A stretch of DNA of 64,000 nucleotides, from positions 34,399,953-34,463,952 of the forward strand of contig JAVGWX010000007.1 in NCBI GenBank assembly GCA_036924085.1, in the 5' to 3' direction. This stretch comes from Ariolimax columbianus (Eukaryota > Mollusca > Gastropoda > Stylommatophora > Arionidae). A model generated the notes under the pieces. It searched no databases. It was not told where the DNA came from and saw nothing but the letters and a program-made list of their open reading frames with translations. The translations under genes and the position numbers were made by a program. This document shows, in pieces, positions 10,540-23,225 of the stretch (position 1 is the stretch's first letter; every line of letters begins with the position of its first letter).

Positions 10540-12250
10540 AGAATTAAAACATGGAATAACACGACTTTGAACAGGTTATGAAAAATTAAACATATCTGGG
10601 ATAGATAATCACAAGTGATGGTAGATGTGAGAGGGAAATGATGAAGAGAATTGGAATGGCCAAAAGTGTATTTAATATGATGAGGAATATATTCGCACCC
10701 AGGTAAATAACCAATACATTAAAAATGAGACTCATCAGTTGTTACATATATTCAACATTATTATACGGTGCAGAAACATGCACTATGAACAAAGAGTTGG
10801 AAAACAAAATAGAGGCCACAAAATGTCGCTATACAGAAGAATGTGTCATATTTCATAGAAAGAGAAACAAATAAACCGTGATGTCCTGGCGGGAGTAGGT
10901 ATGGGTAGAGAACTTTAAATAGACATTACAATTAGACAAGTCAAATATTTTGGTCACGTAAAAAGACATGAAACTTTATTGAAAACAATACTGGAGGAGT
11001 AGGTTCAAGGTCGATAGACAAGAGGCAGGCAGCACTATAAGTTGGAGAGCAACATCAAAAGATGGAATAATGCCAGTCTGGCAGAGTGTACCATTAAGTC
11101 AAGTTCAGTTCAGTTCATTCCGTAACGCATCAGGTAGTTGGGGCACACATGAAGACACTCCCAAAATCCCACGCCATCCCTCTCTGTCTGTCGCCGCCTG
11201 ACATATCTCACCGGGACGAAGGCCTGACCACTCAGTGATGTTGTCCACCCATCTCTTCCTTGGACGTCCTCGCCCTCTCTGTCCCGGTAAGGAACCAAAG
11301 AGTATCGAGTTGGTAATTCCGTTGGACCTCGCGACGTGCCCGCACCAGGCCATCTTTTCTTTTGATAGCTGTAAACAGATCTTCAAAAAGACCAATAGTG
11401 TCTTCAGCTCTCTGACGTATTTCTACGTTCGTGACACGATCTTTATATGTAACATTTAGGAGTGTTCTATAGCACCTCATTTCCATTGCATGTATCCTGC
11501 CCTGGATATCTGCTGTAATGGTCCAGGTCTCGCAGGCATACAGAAATATTGATAGCACCAAAGAGCGCATTAGTCTAACTTTTATGTCGAGGGCGAGCCG
11601 CTTGTCTTGCCATATAGGTTTCAGCCGAGTCAGCGCCGCTGTTGATTGTGCTATTTTTGCAATTACCTCTGACTTCGATCCCTCTTCACTCATCAATGAT
11701 CCCAGATATTTGAAACGTTTTACCACCTCAAGTTCCTGCCCATTCGCCTCTATTACAGATTTAAGCCATGCTATGTTATTGGTCATGAGCTTTGTTTCAT
11801 CTGCATTTATTTCCATACCAAAATTCAGGGCCGCTATATCCAAGCTACCAATCAACTCCTGGAGTTCCCTTTCTGTGCCTGCCAATACATCAATATCATC
11901 AGCAAATCGGAAGTTTGTGATAAGCCTGTCACCTATTTTAACCGTGCCAACATGGCCTTTTAAGGTCGTCTCCATTATTCTCTCCAAGAATATATTAAAG
12001 AGTGTTGGGGAGAGTATACATCCCTGTCTCACATCCACCGTCATACGGAACCAATTGCCTAGCGTTCCCTCTACCGAGACTGCGCTTGTCGCCTGCTCAT
12101 AAAGGTTTGCAATTACCCTCACAATATCACAATTAAGTCAAGAGACTGAAGATATTGGAGGTCCATGGCAGACAATTTTCGTTGCAGAGACAGCACTTGA
12201 ATTGAAAGTTGGATAGTTCAATCTCAGATGTCAGTGATGTAAATGTTGTT
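10540..12250 (+). pseudogene. LINE F1, RT C-terminal part, split by LINE B1
   Basis: Broken plus-strand frames give ITSDGRCEREMMKRIGMAKS near 10610, YSTLLYGAETCT near 10755 and KYFGHVKRHETLL near 10950, the usual order after the RT core. The reading is cut at 11103 and resumes at 12132 (KSRDWRYWRSMADN-like), with an 11-bp duplication around the inserted B1. Confidence 0.7.
11104..12131 (-). mobile_element. LINE B1, 5'-truncated copy with open RT frame
   Basis: A perfect 11-bp target duplication (ATTAAGTCAAG at 11093-11103 and 12132-12142) frames this minus-strand insertion. The 3' end, at the low coordinate, carries a (GAACT)-type pentamer tail. The 296-residue frame at 11232-12122 runs from RQGCILSPTLFN through NFRFADDIDVLAG and YACETWTI without a stop; a frameshift follows before GRGRPRKRWVDNI. 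It is 5'-truncated within RT, so it cannot move by itself. It is young relative to the host LINE F1. Confidence 0.92.
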
Positions 12251-12479
12251 GATCTGGGTGTGGTAGAGGCAAGGCTCTCAGGATACATAAGGAAAGAAGA
12301 ACATATATTTATAAATTCAGGAGATCCAATTACTCTCAAGCAGGCAGCTCAAAGAACTATTGCTGTGCTTATCTCACTGAATATGTACATGTATGTATTG
12401 ATTGATCTACATTCAAACTACCATCAAAGTAGGTTTATTTGTGTTTAAATATGATGCCCAGACAGATCCTCTTGACAAA

Positions 12480-13255
12480 CTGTGATGCTTTTGAGAAGGT
12501 CTATTCCAAATATGATACTGAAATCAATACACATGAAGTTGCTTTGTATTATCTAAAGATAGTTTTAGATGTCTTTCCCTAAAAGATCCAAAACATTGTA
12601 GCCTAAGAAGATATTAGACATTGTAGACTTGATTTTATCCAAATAGCCCTAGCTGTTGACCACAATATCACTTTCTATGTCATCAAAATAGTTATGCAGT
12701 AGGTCCTCGGACACTAAAGCACAACTAGAAACTATTATGTAAAAAAATCAGCAAAGAAGGAATCAATACAAAAGTAGTCATTTACAGCAATAACTCTACA
12801 AACAGCTCATATCCAACAGCCAACAAAAGAGCTTGGCTGAATAGATGGGCCATAGGAAAAAACATGGATAGGGTGTCTACAGACATATGATAAGCCCCAA
12901 TCAAAATAACAGCATGAATCAACTCACAAGGAGGGATCAGAGGCACCATTTTCTGGCTGAGAATCCAACACATCTCACTTAACAAGCACCTGAACAAACT
13001 CAACCAAAACACACTCCAGAGTGCCAGTTGTATACATACACACATACAAAACTGCTGATCATCATCAAAGCCTGTAAGGAGAAGACAAAAAAGTACTCAT
13101 TGGGGCACTGGAAGATGAGGCCCGTTTACATATCAAAGCTGGCGTTTGCTGATGATGTGGCTCTGATTGCTAAATCAGAGGCGCATTTTCAATCCAACCT
13201 ACAAATCTGGAAGAAAGAGCTGGAGAAGAAAGGGATGACCATTAGCAGCTAAAGA
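12480..13255 (+). pseudogene. LINE relic with RT catalytic region
   Basis: At 13110-13250 the plus strand reads PVYISKLAFADDVALIAKSE followed by a Leu-rich helix region, a typical RT motif C context. Upstream to 12480 the reading frame is broken and only weakly protein-like. The clade is uncertain. Confidence 0.55.
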
Positions 13256-13900
13256 CAAAAACTATGTCATCTGCAAATCGTAAATGGGTGAGCCATTCAC
13301 CATCTATATTTACACCTTGGTTGGTCCAAATTAATTGTTGGAAAATGTCTTTGAGAGCCGCTGTAAATAGCTTTGGAGAGATGGTGTCGCCCTGTCGAAC
13401 TCCTCTTGCTATCAGAACATATACTGTGCGGTGGTATAGTGTAATGGCTGTATTGCAGTTTCTGTTAGTTTCTTCAATCAGTTTGATATAGGTCTCAGAG
13501 GTGCCCTGGTTTCCGAGAGTATTTACCGCAGCATTGGTCTTGATACTTTAAAAAACGCTCGTCAATAAATACAAGCCATAAGGGTATGTGCAGTTCATGT
13601 GCCTTCTCCATCAGTTGATTGATCATGTGGAGCTGGTCAATGGTGGAGAACTGTTTTCTGATTCTGGCTTGTTCGCAAGGTTGGTGTTCATTGAGTTGCC
13701 TGTCAATTCTGTTGGCAATGACTAGCAAACATTTTGTACATTATTGGTTACAGACAAATTAGATGGTAGTTCCCAAGATGTTCAGTATCTCCTTTTTTGT
13801 GGATTAGAACAGTCTTTGAGGACTTCCACTGGTCAGGAATTTGTACTGAATAAAAGTATTTATTGAACAGCTTTGACAGATAAAGATCACAGTCAGGTTA
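13256..13900 (-). pseudogene. LINE C2 (RTE-like) RT fragment
   Basis: Minus-strand frames give NEHQPCEQARIRKQFSTIDQ and IPLWLVFID near 13690-13570, then GVRQGDTISPKLF-like and WMAHPFTICR-like pieces with frameshifts, which match RT blocks of RTE-type LINEs. It lies tail to tail with the preceding plus-strand relic. Confidence 0.7.
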
Positions 13901-13929
13901 TAAAGTCTTATGATCATCTCTGGCCAGCA

Positions 13930-15400
13930 CCCAACAGCAGTCAATCAATATTGAAGTGGCCCAGTTTCCATAGTATTGTTACTCCATCATGGCAATGTCC
14001 TGTTGAAAATGTTCCCAGTGCTCATCACTAACAATGCCACAGTTATCGGGGAAGAAATTCAAATAGGAATAGAGAAAGTAGATGTTTAAGAACAATTTGC
14101 AGCAAAGTTTCTGATGTAGAGTTTGTGATATTTCTTCAACCAGTTCCTTATAGTTTTCTACCCTGACAATCCTGAGAAAGTTAGTTGAGACCAAATGAAA
14201 CGCCCCAAGCTTTTTTTTTCTTGTCACCCTTGTCTCTGAAGACATCTGGGATCTGAGGACCACCTAATATTTCCTCTTTAATTTTCAATTCATTGTCGAG
14301 GGAATTTGTCTGACAAGTATATGAAAACTGATCCAGTACTGTCTATGGCTTTAACAAAGTTTGTAATCTCACTGATGTGTAGGTGAGGTAGTAACATTGT
14401 GTGAATTTCTACCATTGTTGAATGTTGCATATTCTTCTCTCTGACGTTCATAAATTTACTATGAGGTCAGTTTCTCTTCAAGTAGTGCAAAATCTTTGCT
14501 TGATCCATCCATATAAGAAACAGCAGTACTGCGTATATATCTCAGATGCAGATCTATCAACAGAGCCACAACCTTTTAGGCCACAACAGAGATGTCAGCC
14601 ATAATTGCTGTATTGAAGACAGTCCAAGAACTGTTTTAGGTTATCGTAGGTTTTTTTTACGTACACAGTATGTCGGACAGGAATGATGAAACAGTTTTCC
14701 TTAAGCAGCAACTCCACCTTGAGACCCATTTTACAGGAGTCTATAAATTAGTCCCCATTCTTGTAAGTTTAGTCGCCATTCTTGTGAGTCATGTTTGATT
14801 CCTAGAGCATTAACAACATCACAGCAGAAAACAAGGTCATCTTACTTTCTGAAGCAAGGAATAAACCGCTCATGACGATTGTGAAACAAAGTAACTGATG
14901 ATATTTTCCTTGAGAAGATTCCATTGCTGAAGTCTTGAATCAAATGCACTTTGGCATTCATTTTCTCTTCAGATCACAACAAAGATCATTCATTTCTTCT
15001 TGGGTCAGAATGTGTGGCGCAGATGATGCACCGTGGCAGACGTATTGATCATTAATAGACGCGGAAGGTTTTAAATAACCCAATGTTGGTTTACCTCGAT
15101 CCTCATCATCTGAATCTTTGGAAAATTCATTTGGAAGTTCAGGAACAAGTAGTTCTTCTCCGCACGGAACTGGTTGGAGGGCAGATTGTATATTCTACTA
15201 CATGATGCCTACAGAAACGGGTGGAACCATGTAGAAATAAGTGTTTTGTGTTATTGCTTGGCTCTCTCCACACAATAGGAACAGCAAATCGCATTGCCAC
15301 ATTGTTGTCCACTTCAGAAGATTTATTGTACATGTACAGCAGCATGTGTGGGGACAATGCCTTCTCCTGGTCCCAAATCCTGCATTTAAAATAAAAGCCA
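13930..15400 (-). pseudogene. Decayed copy of a conserved repeat ORF of unknown function
   Basis: Broken minus-strand frames give, in order, a YFYMVPPV segment, SKDSDDEDRG, LTQEEMNDLC, LQQWNLLKEN, EWRLnLQEW-type, YDNLKQFLDCLQYSNYG, YCCFLYGWI, NYKELVEEISQTLHQK, YLNFFPDNCGIVSDEHWEHF and QQDIAMME. I recall this set of motifs from a multicopy, uncharacterised ORF family in arthropod and other animal genomes; that is memory, not a search. No catalytic triad can be named. Its copy number elsewhere suggests a transposon gene. Many stops and indels show it is dead. Confidence 0.65.
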
Positions 15401-15487
15401 TACGCCCTTTTCTCTATCGGAGTGATGAACCTTTTCTGGCTTGCAAATATAACATCAACGCAAATGTTACAAAAGTTATCTGCACTA

Positions 15488-16568
15488 TTAACTCATTCAC
15501 TCCCAAATATTTTGGACCTCTGGACACAATTTTTTTCTTATGTAAAACTGAAACACAGCATCACTCAGTTGAGATCTATTTGTCTTCAATAAACATTCAC
15601 TGAAATAACACATATTATATACTAAACTGTTCACAATTGAGGCTAGAATAGAATGGAATACACATATTTTACAAATGGAGGTGTAAATTTGTATTTGATG
15701 GATTAAAGTTACATAATCGTTTGTTAATTTTAAAAATTATGAACAAAAATGTTTCCCTCATCAATACATTATTCAGCTCTAAACCAATATACAAATAACG
15801 TAATGAATTTCTATTGACGGTAATCCTCAAAGGACGATGTTCTGAAAGTTGCACCTAATTTGGTGCAGTTGTTTTCACAGTATTTACATTTTACTGAAGG
15901 CACATGATGTTGAAAACGTGCTAAAAAGATAAAAGCTCCGATCAACATCAGCGTGAGTGCTTACAATTTACGCGCACACGGAAAGAATGTTCTTGCTGTA
16001 TTCAAATTATATATACACACATTTATATTATACACACTAGAATGATTGTGCAGGATCTTGAACCTTAACTGAATTTGTGAACTGTTATTACCATCACTTG
16101 AGAGAAAAGAGGGCACCGCCCCTTCGTCAGTAGATTTAGTTTTACTTTCATCGCTCGACTTTAAACTAAGACTAGATAAATAAATTGAAACAGCACTATC
16201 ATAATGATCGATATCTTCATCATCACTACCATTAACAATAATATAATCTATCTATTCCCGAGCTTGTACTGAAAAAACACTATTTTGTGTGGCTGAAGGT
16301 GCTTCAAAGTTGCTCTCCGAAAATAAATTATATTTGCCAAGTTACAAAACTAAACATTTTTTCAATGAAACTCAAACTAATTCTTCTGGAATGAAAAAGG
16401 GCAAAATCTGGACTTCCGCCAATAACCAAAATAAAACATTTAGGAGAACTAGGAATGGGAAAATATGTGATTTTGTGAACACAGTAGCAAAAGCTGATAC
16501 ATCGACTTCTGGGTTTTCTAGAAAAAACCGGAAGCCGATGTATCGGCTCATCTGAGTGAATGAGTTAA
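15488..16568. mobile_element. piggyBac-like element with TTAA ends
   Basis: The element starts TTAACTCATTCACTC at 15488 and ends with the inverted copy GAGTGAATGAGTTAA at 16554-16568, so it has 11-bp inverted termini flanked by TTAA, the piggyBac target. Inside, the minus strand has an acidic, Ser-rich segment (SDDEDIDHYDSAVSIYLSSL near 16240-16180) like the N-terminus of piggyBac transposases, but no catalytic domain. It is probably an internally deleted, non-autonomous copy. Confidence 0.8.
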
Positions 16569-17367
16569 CACAGTAACAAGGCATCAATACAACTGGCTTT
16601 CAACTGCAAGGATCATTGTGTTGTACTTATGATGAAGAGGTAAATGGGAGTCGCTCAAATGACTTGCAGACCATACGAGACTTCACTTACTTACAACTAA
16701 CGGCTACATCATTGACATCAGTGGTCATAATGCTGTGAAGTTATGACCCAACTACATAGCATCAGAAAATGATGCAATACCATTGGGGGTGTTGCGTGTA
16801 TGCAGGGCTGATGCAATAAAATGCAATATGGAGATAGAACTACAGCATTGCAAAATTGCAACCTATGTATTCAATGTGGATTGAGTCATTTATTCAATAA
16901 ATTATATTTTTATCGAAAACAAAAGCCAAATGACAAATTGTATCATCATTTTCATGTTCAGGACTAAAAAATTGGTCAAGATATCCTTTTTTTCATTTCA
17001 AAGGCAATTTGTGTGTTTTCCAGTGTTATCAGTTGTTGGTGCTGTGCTGTAATACCACTGAATTCTCTATGTGTCTGTATGAAACTATAATAATGAAGAA
17101 ATAAAAAGTTAATTTCACTATTTTAAATTATATATGGCTACTCAGACATTTTAGAAGAACATTTTATATGTGTTTATTTGTGTTACTGCTCAACTTCAAT
17201 AACCTTAAATGTATGTGACAATGTAGAACATTTAAAACTAACTAAAATACTATATGGATCAGTTTGTGTTATTTCCCATATAAATTACTAAACAGGTTGC
17301 CATTCAAATTATAGCAGTGATTCCTTAAATCATTTCCATAATATCGAAGCACATAAAAGTTAAATAC
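16569..17367. other. Intronic AT-rich DNA, nothing recognised
   Basis: No open frame with a motif, no tRNA-like boxes and no clear repeat boundaries were seen. Confidence 0.5.
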
Positions 17368-17454
17368 CTTGATGGACAACTCCTTCAGCTGATCAATGCT
17401 TAGTGTTAGTTTGCCCATGAAATCTTTAGAAATGACATCCTTGTCAAATACATC
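17368..17454 (-). CDS. C2-domain gene exon: calcium loop 3
   Basis: The 87-base exon, in phase 0 at both ends, sits between a ttttag acceptor and a gtattt donor. Its 29 residues include DVFDKDVISKDFMGKL, the third calcium-binding loop of C2 domains with D-x-D and a later D before FMG. It joins in phase to 20829-20971 upstream and 9832-9915 downstream. Confidence 0.93.
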
Positions 17455-17599
17455 CTAAAAGAATAACGTTTCACTAATATGTAAATGAATGACATGCATT
17501 AAAACATAAAATGTTCAAAGAGCCAAATAAACTGAACAAGCCTTAACATAGATAAATTACAGTTTTATTTCAGTCAAGCTTTGTTCCTTCTCTTTTATC

Positions 17600-18955
17600 A
17601 TCATCATCATCGTCAGTCCTGTAACCCGAAAGGTCATTGGGGCACCAATACTGCAGATTGTTGGACCAGTTCCAACCACTCCACTAGGTTTTGTGCCAGG
17701 ATATTTGTTCTACCTATGGACATTTCCATCCACTCTCTGTTGTTGTTTTCCCATCTCTTTTTCTGCCTCCCACTCTCACGTTTCCCAGGCAAAGTACCTT
17801 GCAGAATCATCTTGGTGAACCTAGATGATCTTGAAACATGCCCATACCATGTGCTTTTACCATGTGTGCTTTTTCTACATATGAAACGCCAAGAATTTGA
17901 TGCGGACATCTTATCTCCATTGCACAAATTCTTCGCTCTAGAACCGCTGTCAGAGTTCAAGTTTCGCACGCGTAAAGGTACACGAAGGTGACCAGTGCAT
18001 ACATTAAACTCAACTTGGATTTCAGGTTGATGCTTTTGTCCCTCCCTAGCGGCCTCAGTTTGGTCAGAGCAGCCATGGTCACAGCTGTTCTTGCCTGAAT
18101 CTCAGTTCTGGAACATTCCACATCCATTAGTGCTCCCAGGTATTTAAACAGTTTAACAATTTGCAATGATTCCCCTCTGATCGCAATCGGACTTGTTAGG
18201 CCCTCTGGAATGTTGACCATGATTTTACTCTACTCTGCATTAATTTCCATTCCAAACTTTTGAGCCGCATTGTCAAGGTTTGAGATTAGATTCGCAAGTT
18301 CTAGCTCCGTTCCAGCCAGCCTGGTAATGTCATCAGCAAACCTGAGATTAGTGAGTAAATGACCACCTATGCCACCTATCACAGTACCAACGTAATCCTC
18401 CAGGGCTTCGGACATGATACGTTGAAGAAAGACATTGAATTCGGGTCAGTGAAATAATACATCCTTGTTGTACACCGATTGATGTGAGGAATCATTCTTC
18501 AGTTATCCCGTTAAGGTAGACTGCACTGATGGCCTGGGAGTAGAGTTTCTGAATGATGTAGGTAAGCCAACACCCCAGCTTATATTTTTGCATAGTAGCC
18601 CATAGGGCCTCATGCCAGACTATGTCAAAAGCTTTTTTAAAATCAACAAAGACTTGGTATAGCTTTTGATTATGCTGAAGGTATTTTTTGTTGAGCAGAC
18701 ACATATTAAAAATGGCTTGTTCTTCTGCCCTTGGCTGCAGTTTGTTCAAAATTAACTTAAAGGTCACTCTGCTGGGGTGGCTGATAAGACTGATGGTTCA
18801 GTAGTTTTTACATTGTTAGAGGTTACCCTTCTTAGGAAGGGTTATAATCAGTAATTTTGTCCAACTTGTTGGTCATTCCCCCGTCTGCCAGATTGTATTA
18901 CAGATATTCATGAGAATGTCTGTAACTACAGTCACTCCATGTGTTCTCTTTATTA
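17600..18955 (-). pseudogene. LINE B2, RT part, broken
   Basis: Minus-strand pieces include NICNTIWQTGE, LQPRAEEQAIFN, VFVDFKKAFDIVWHEALWAT, LTNLRFADDITRLAG, VKLFKYLGALMD and SRSSRFTKMILQGTLPGKRE in the order of family B. The 3' end at about 17600 carries a (GAT)n-like tail. It has several frameshifts, and the canonical GVRQG block is damaged. Confidence 0.82.
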
Positions 18956-20828
18956 ATTCATTATATGAGAATAAAACCGCAAAAACAAGAATTTATATGA
19001 CAGTGTGTATGAAAGAACAACAGAGAAATACTGTTCATTGTTACAGTTTTGCAAAACTGGGATTACTGCACTCCTAGAAGACCCATAAAAACATCCAAAG
19101 ACATGCCCCTGTTGAGATATAAGGACATCTGTAAAGTCAAGATGAAAGGTTTTTTCATTGATGCTGTGACTTAGGAATTGACAGCTGCAGACGGAGATAT
19201 AGGGAAGCCCCAAATTCGCAAAAGTACTGTGATGTTCGAGGAGTCTCTGAGAGAATCCTTTGAAAAGAAAAGCAGAATAATGCAAAGAAAGAAACTGTTG
19301 GTGACTTACTCACACCTGCTAAAAAGACCATTTACTAAATGAAAAAAGCCATTATTACTATTAGTAAACACAAAGGTGCTCTGCATCATTAAGACAATGG
19401 TTGTTGTTGTTTCAAATGCCCACAATGAGTAGGTTTACTCTTTTGTGCGCCCTGAAAAGGACGTTAAGTGGCGAGTTGCAGTAGCTTTCCTCACATCCTG
19501 GGCATGCTGATGAAGATGGACTGGAGTCCTACAGGTGGCTGTGCTATGCTTCGCTTCATCTGCGTGTTGCTCGTTACTATGGGGATCACGTTGATTCCTC
19601 ACCCCGTTAGCCAGGCTGCCGTGTGAAAACAATCTATTTCCAGGGAGAGCTACTAGGAAGCTGAGGTGAGGGCCTTGGCCAGTATATTTTGCCTGACCCT
19701 GAGTAACATGTCTGATCAGCGTGTTGTGCTTGACCAGACGTTAGCCTTCCTCCCCTAAGACAATGGTAAATGATATACATGCTGATAGTATGTGACAGGA
19801 CTATCCTATTAAGAACCAATCTCTCAGTTTCGCTTACTAACTCTCATTTAAATAATCATATTTTAGTGGTGTTATCTCACTTATTCCTACACAACATCAA
19901 TATAGTCTTAGTCGACCTGTACTTCTAAAAGGGCGGATAATCATTGTGTAGGTACCAGCTCTGATGTGAGTGGTCCCAGTTCTGACATGAGCTAGATATA
20001 ACCGGGAAGAGGATTTCCTGCTTGGTAGGCTAGGCTGGAGCAGCTTATTACTCCGCTGTGTTGGAACAAGTGTCGCAGAGGGCAGAGAGTGGTTAATCGA
20101 TGAGCAAGTCCATCTTAATAGATTCAAACACTAGAGCAAAGTTGACCCACAGTCTGTTAGGCGCCATCTATGATGCTATTAACAAACTATCTAACCATGG
20201 CTGGTGTAATGCCCTGTCACACAGCATAATATAGATAGCAAAACTCTGGACGTCCAATGTGAGTTGCACAAGAGCTCCACTATAGATAAAAATTGAAAAA
20301 TGTATTGTACTCTAGGTGCATGCTCCAAATGAGGGGAAAAAACAACTTTTAATTTTTCAATGTTTATCATGTTTCTGTTATATTATTAAACATCTCGACT
20401 GCGCTTGCTTAAACAAACTTGCTTGTCAAAACAATGTATTTTTGAGGGTTTATATTATATACAAGTTAGAAACTGATTCCATTTAAATAAATTATATAAT
20501 GGATTCACTTTACCATGATTCATTCAACGTCTGAACTTCAACTGTACGGAGTTTAAAAAGAAGAATAATCAGCAATTACCCCACAAGTGATCCCTGACGC
20601 AAACATAAGCGGCCCCATTATTTCCTTGCATGTCATAAGAGGCGACTAAAGAGGGTCGTGTATGAGGTTAACAACATCATCATGTTAAACACCATTGCTT
20701 TGAAATCACACTGCAAATGACTGAAATAAGGCTTTACTAAAATCTAAGGAAAGCCAAATACAGTGAATGTTCTAAGCTTTAATAAATACTTCAACATGAT
20801 TTTAATTGGTTTGATTTGAATTACTTAC
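18956..20828. other. Intronic DNA without a recognised gene
   Basis: A GC-richer block at 19435-20130 stands out from its AT-rich surroundings and may be part of an unidentified repeat. Its minus-strand frames (19435-19632, 19897-20127) are short and motif-free. A segment near 20575-20660 (GGCGACTAAAGAGGGTCGTGT) resembles a repeat 3' region but could not be assigned. Confidence 0.4.
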
Positions 20829-20971
20829 AATAGTGAGACTTGGTAAGTCCAACAGTGACATTTCTGTTGTTACTGTTTCATTCCACTTGGGGAACAAGGT
20901 CTTCTTCTTTACTGTAGTGGTGAATATTTTTTTCCCTTTCACACTCACAACACAAAAGGGATCACTGTAGC
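20829..20971 (-). CDS. C2-domain gene exon: C2 core strands
   Basis: The 143-base exon has an aaaaatattttc-type tract and CAG acceptor and a gtaagt donor. It encodes YSDPFCVVSVKGKKIFTTTV, then KKKTLFPKWNETV and LLDLPSLTI. SDPF supplies the second loop-1 Asp, and K-K-T-L-x-P-x-W-N-E is the most conserved C2 stretch. It is phase 1 at its start (G from the previous exon) and phase 0 at its end. Confidence 0.95.
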
Positions 20972-21049
20972 CTGAAAAATATGAAGTATGATCAAATGAA
21001 ACTCATCCCAGTGGCTTTATCATTTGAAAGGTACCGGTATATCAGCAGG

Positions 21050-21330
21050 TGTGACAGAATAAAACAAAGCAATTCAGACATATATCCCACTGCTTGGGGA
21101 GATGGCAGATGCCTTTCGTGAAAAAGGACTTTGGTTGAGAATTGAACAATTTTGGTTGCTGCTGTCATGTCTGCACCAGAGTCGAATCATTGTTTTTTAC
21201 AGCTTTTTTAAGGGTCTGAATAAATGAAAATCACATGGTGACAAATTAGCGCTGTAGGCTGGGTGTCACAGAACTTCTCACCTTTTCCTGCACAATGTTT
21301 GTAACATGCAGACGAGCATTGTCATGCAAC
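21050..21330 (-). pseudogene. Mariner transposase relic, C-terminal end
   Basis: Minus-strand frames read ARLHVTNIVQEKV (as in the HDNARPH catalytic-D context), then, after stops, a PKSFFTKGICHLPKQWDICL segment near the terminal W-D-K-C motif of mariner transposases. The N-terminal two thirds are absent. Confidence 0.65.
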
Positions 21331-21479
21331 AGAAACCCACAAGTGAAAGCATGACAGGTCGTTTATCCTTGATAGCTTATACATCTTGTCTAGTGTATCC
21401 AAAAATTAGGAATGGCCTCATCAACACTTGCCAGGCTGTCACAGAGAGTGTGGACTAACATATTGACCATCTCCACAAA

Positions 21480-22010
21480 GGTTGCTGTGTACAGATCCTG
21501 TGTTATTAGTACCCTACTCTATGTCAGCAAAACATGGACTCTGCATACAAGAAAAAAGGCTAAATGATTTTCATATGAGCTGCCTCAGATGTATGCTTAG
21601 AATTTAATGGAGTGACAGAGTGACTAACAAAAATGTGTTGGACCATGCAAAGATTGTCAGCTTAGTTACGATCCCCTGCCAGCACCATTTGTGGTGGCTT
21701 TGTCACGTGTGCAGAATGGAGGATTGGCGAATACCAAAAGATATCAATTATAGAGAGCTGGCCATGGGCAAGCATAATAAAGGTAGATCATTCCTCCGCT
21801 ACATATATGTTTGCAAGCATGACCTGGAGGCGTTGGATATGAACACCTGCAACTGGGAGGAACTTGCCAAAGACAGACCCGGCTGGAGGCAGGCTTTGCG
21901 TGTTGGTCTGCAGGCAGGGGAAGACAGGATGCGTCAAGATGCAGACTACAAGCGTTTGCAGCAAAAGCTAGGGCAACAACTGACAGTCCCCTCTCTAGCC
22001 TGAAGTCTAT
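21480..22010 (+). pseudogene. LINE G1, C-terminal part
   Basis: The frame at 21620-22003 reads HLWWLCHVCRMEDWRIPKD, LYRELAMGKHNKG-like and DMNTCNWEELAKDRPGW, which is the conserved C-terminal order of a widespread LINE type (RWLGH, RIPK, YGEL, GR, W...DR..W). Upstream bases give a broken TLCQQ..DSAYKKK version of the LLYGCETWT segment. Confidence 0.75.
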
Positions 22011-22169
22011 TGTCTCTCAAGACTGACATAATGCCAATCAATCAATCAATCTGTGTATCCTTGCAGCGAAAGGCATTGATATTCATACCAAGATCTTTAA
22101 CTTCTACCAACAAAAGCCCTTCATGGTAAAAAGAATGCGGTAAGCATAACCTTACCAGAGGAAACCTGC

Positions 22170-23048
22170 GACTTGAATTTTTTAAATTTTGATGATCCTG
22201 GATGTTTCTATTGCATGCTCACTATTTTGCTGCATAGCAATATCAATGGTGGAACGTCGTGCATGAAAACCACACTGAGACTCTGGATACACCCTGTTGG
22301 CCAGCTTTTGCAGCCAGCTCAGGATGATGCGAGCATACAATTTGTCTACAGTGTTGAGGAGCGATATTCCCCAGTAATTGTTGCAGTCTCCTCTGTCTCC
22401 CTTTTTCTTGTAAAGGGTGATTATGTTGGCGTCTCTCATGGCCTGTGGTACGGCCCTCTCATCCCAACACTGGCAGATATGTTCGTACAGGTATTAAAGA
22501 AGTACCTTTCCCCCACATTTGATGATTTCTGCTGAATGCTATCCCTACCGGGTGCCTTTCCCACTGGCATGCCCTCAATAGTTTTTGCCAAATCTTGTAT
22601 GCCTGGTTTATCGTCCGTCAAGTTCCTGCAATACCTGCAGAATATCAATTTCGCTGAGAGCAGAGTCCGCCACTACGTTATTACAGGTGTACAAGACTGA
22701 ATAGTGTTCGACCCATCTCTTCATTTGCATAACCATATCCAGAATAATCTCACCTGGCATAAATTTCTGAGGCGCTGTAGACTTTTTTGTAGGTCCAAAT
22801 GCTTTATTTATGCCCTCGTACATTGCTCTGATGTTACCAGTATCCGCTGCCGACTATATGGACCTAGAGAGCTGGATCCAGTAGTCATTTGCACAATTCC
22901 TTGCTAGTCTCTGTACTGTACTCTTTGCGGATTTGTAAGCCTTCAAGGTCGTGCTGCTCTGGGAAATCTCAAACTCCAAATGAGTAGATTGGCGCTTTTT
23001 AATGGCTGGTGTAAACCAGTCCTTTCTGTTTGTTGTTTTTTTTTGCAA
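22170..23048 (-). pseudogene. LINE E, linker and RT N-terminal part
   Basis: Overlapping minus-strand frames give RKDWFTPAIK, AYKSAKSTVQRLARN, MYEGINKAFGPTKKSTAP, QMKRWVEHYSVLY, KAPGRDSI, MRDANIITLYKKKGDRGDCN and YPESQCGFHARRSTIDI in order, with frameshifts. This is the pre-RT linker followed by RT blocks 0-2 of an endonuclease-type LINE. The copy is cut before the catalytic block. Confidence 0.82.
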
Positions 23049-23049
<1 letters not shown>

Positions 23050-23089
<40 letters not shown>

Positions 23090-23136
23090 CACATATATAT
23101 ATATTATATATACACGTGTGTGTGTGTGTGTGTGTT
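23050..23136. repeat. (TA)n-(TG)n compound microsatellite
   Basis: A long AT dinucleotide run changes into TATACACGTGTG and a GT run ending near 23136. It abuts the upstream, truncated end of LINE E. Confidence 0.97.
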
Positions 23137-23225
23137 TACAGGATTGCATCCTTATCTTTGACATAGACTAAATTTTGAAGAAGACATTTTAAAATTAGAT
23201 TAATTTTAAATGCAGCATTACGCAC

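Noticed and set aside
23050..23136. CRISPR-like or other structured array.
   Set aside because: It is a plain TA/TG dinucleotide microsatellite in eukaryotic DNA.
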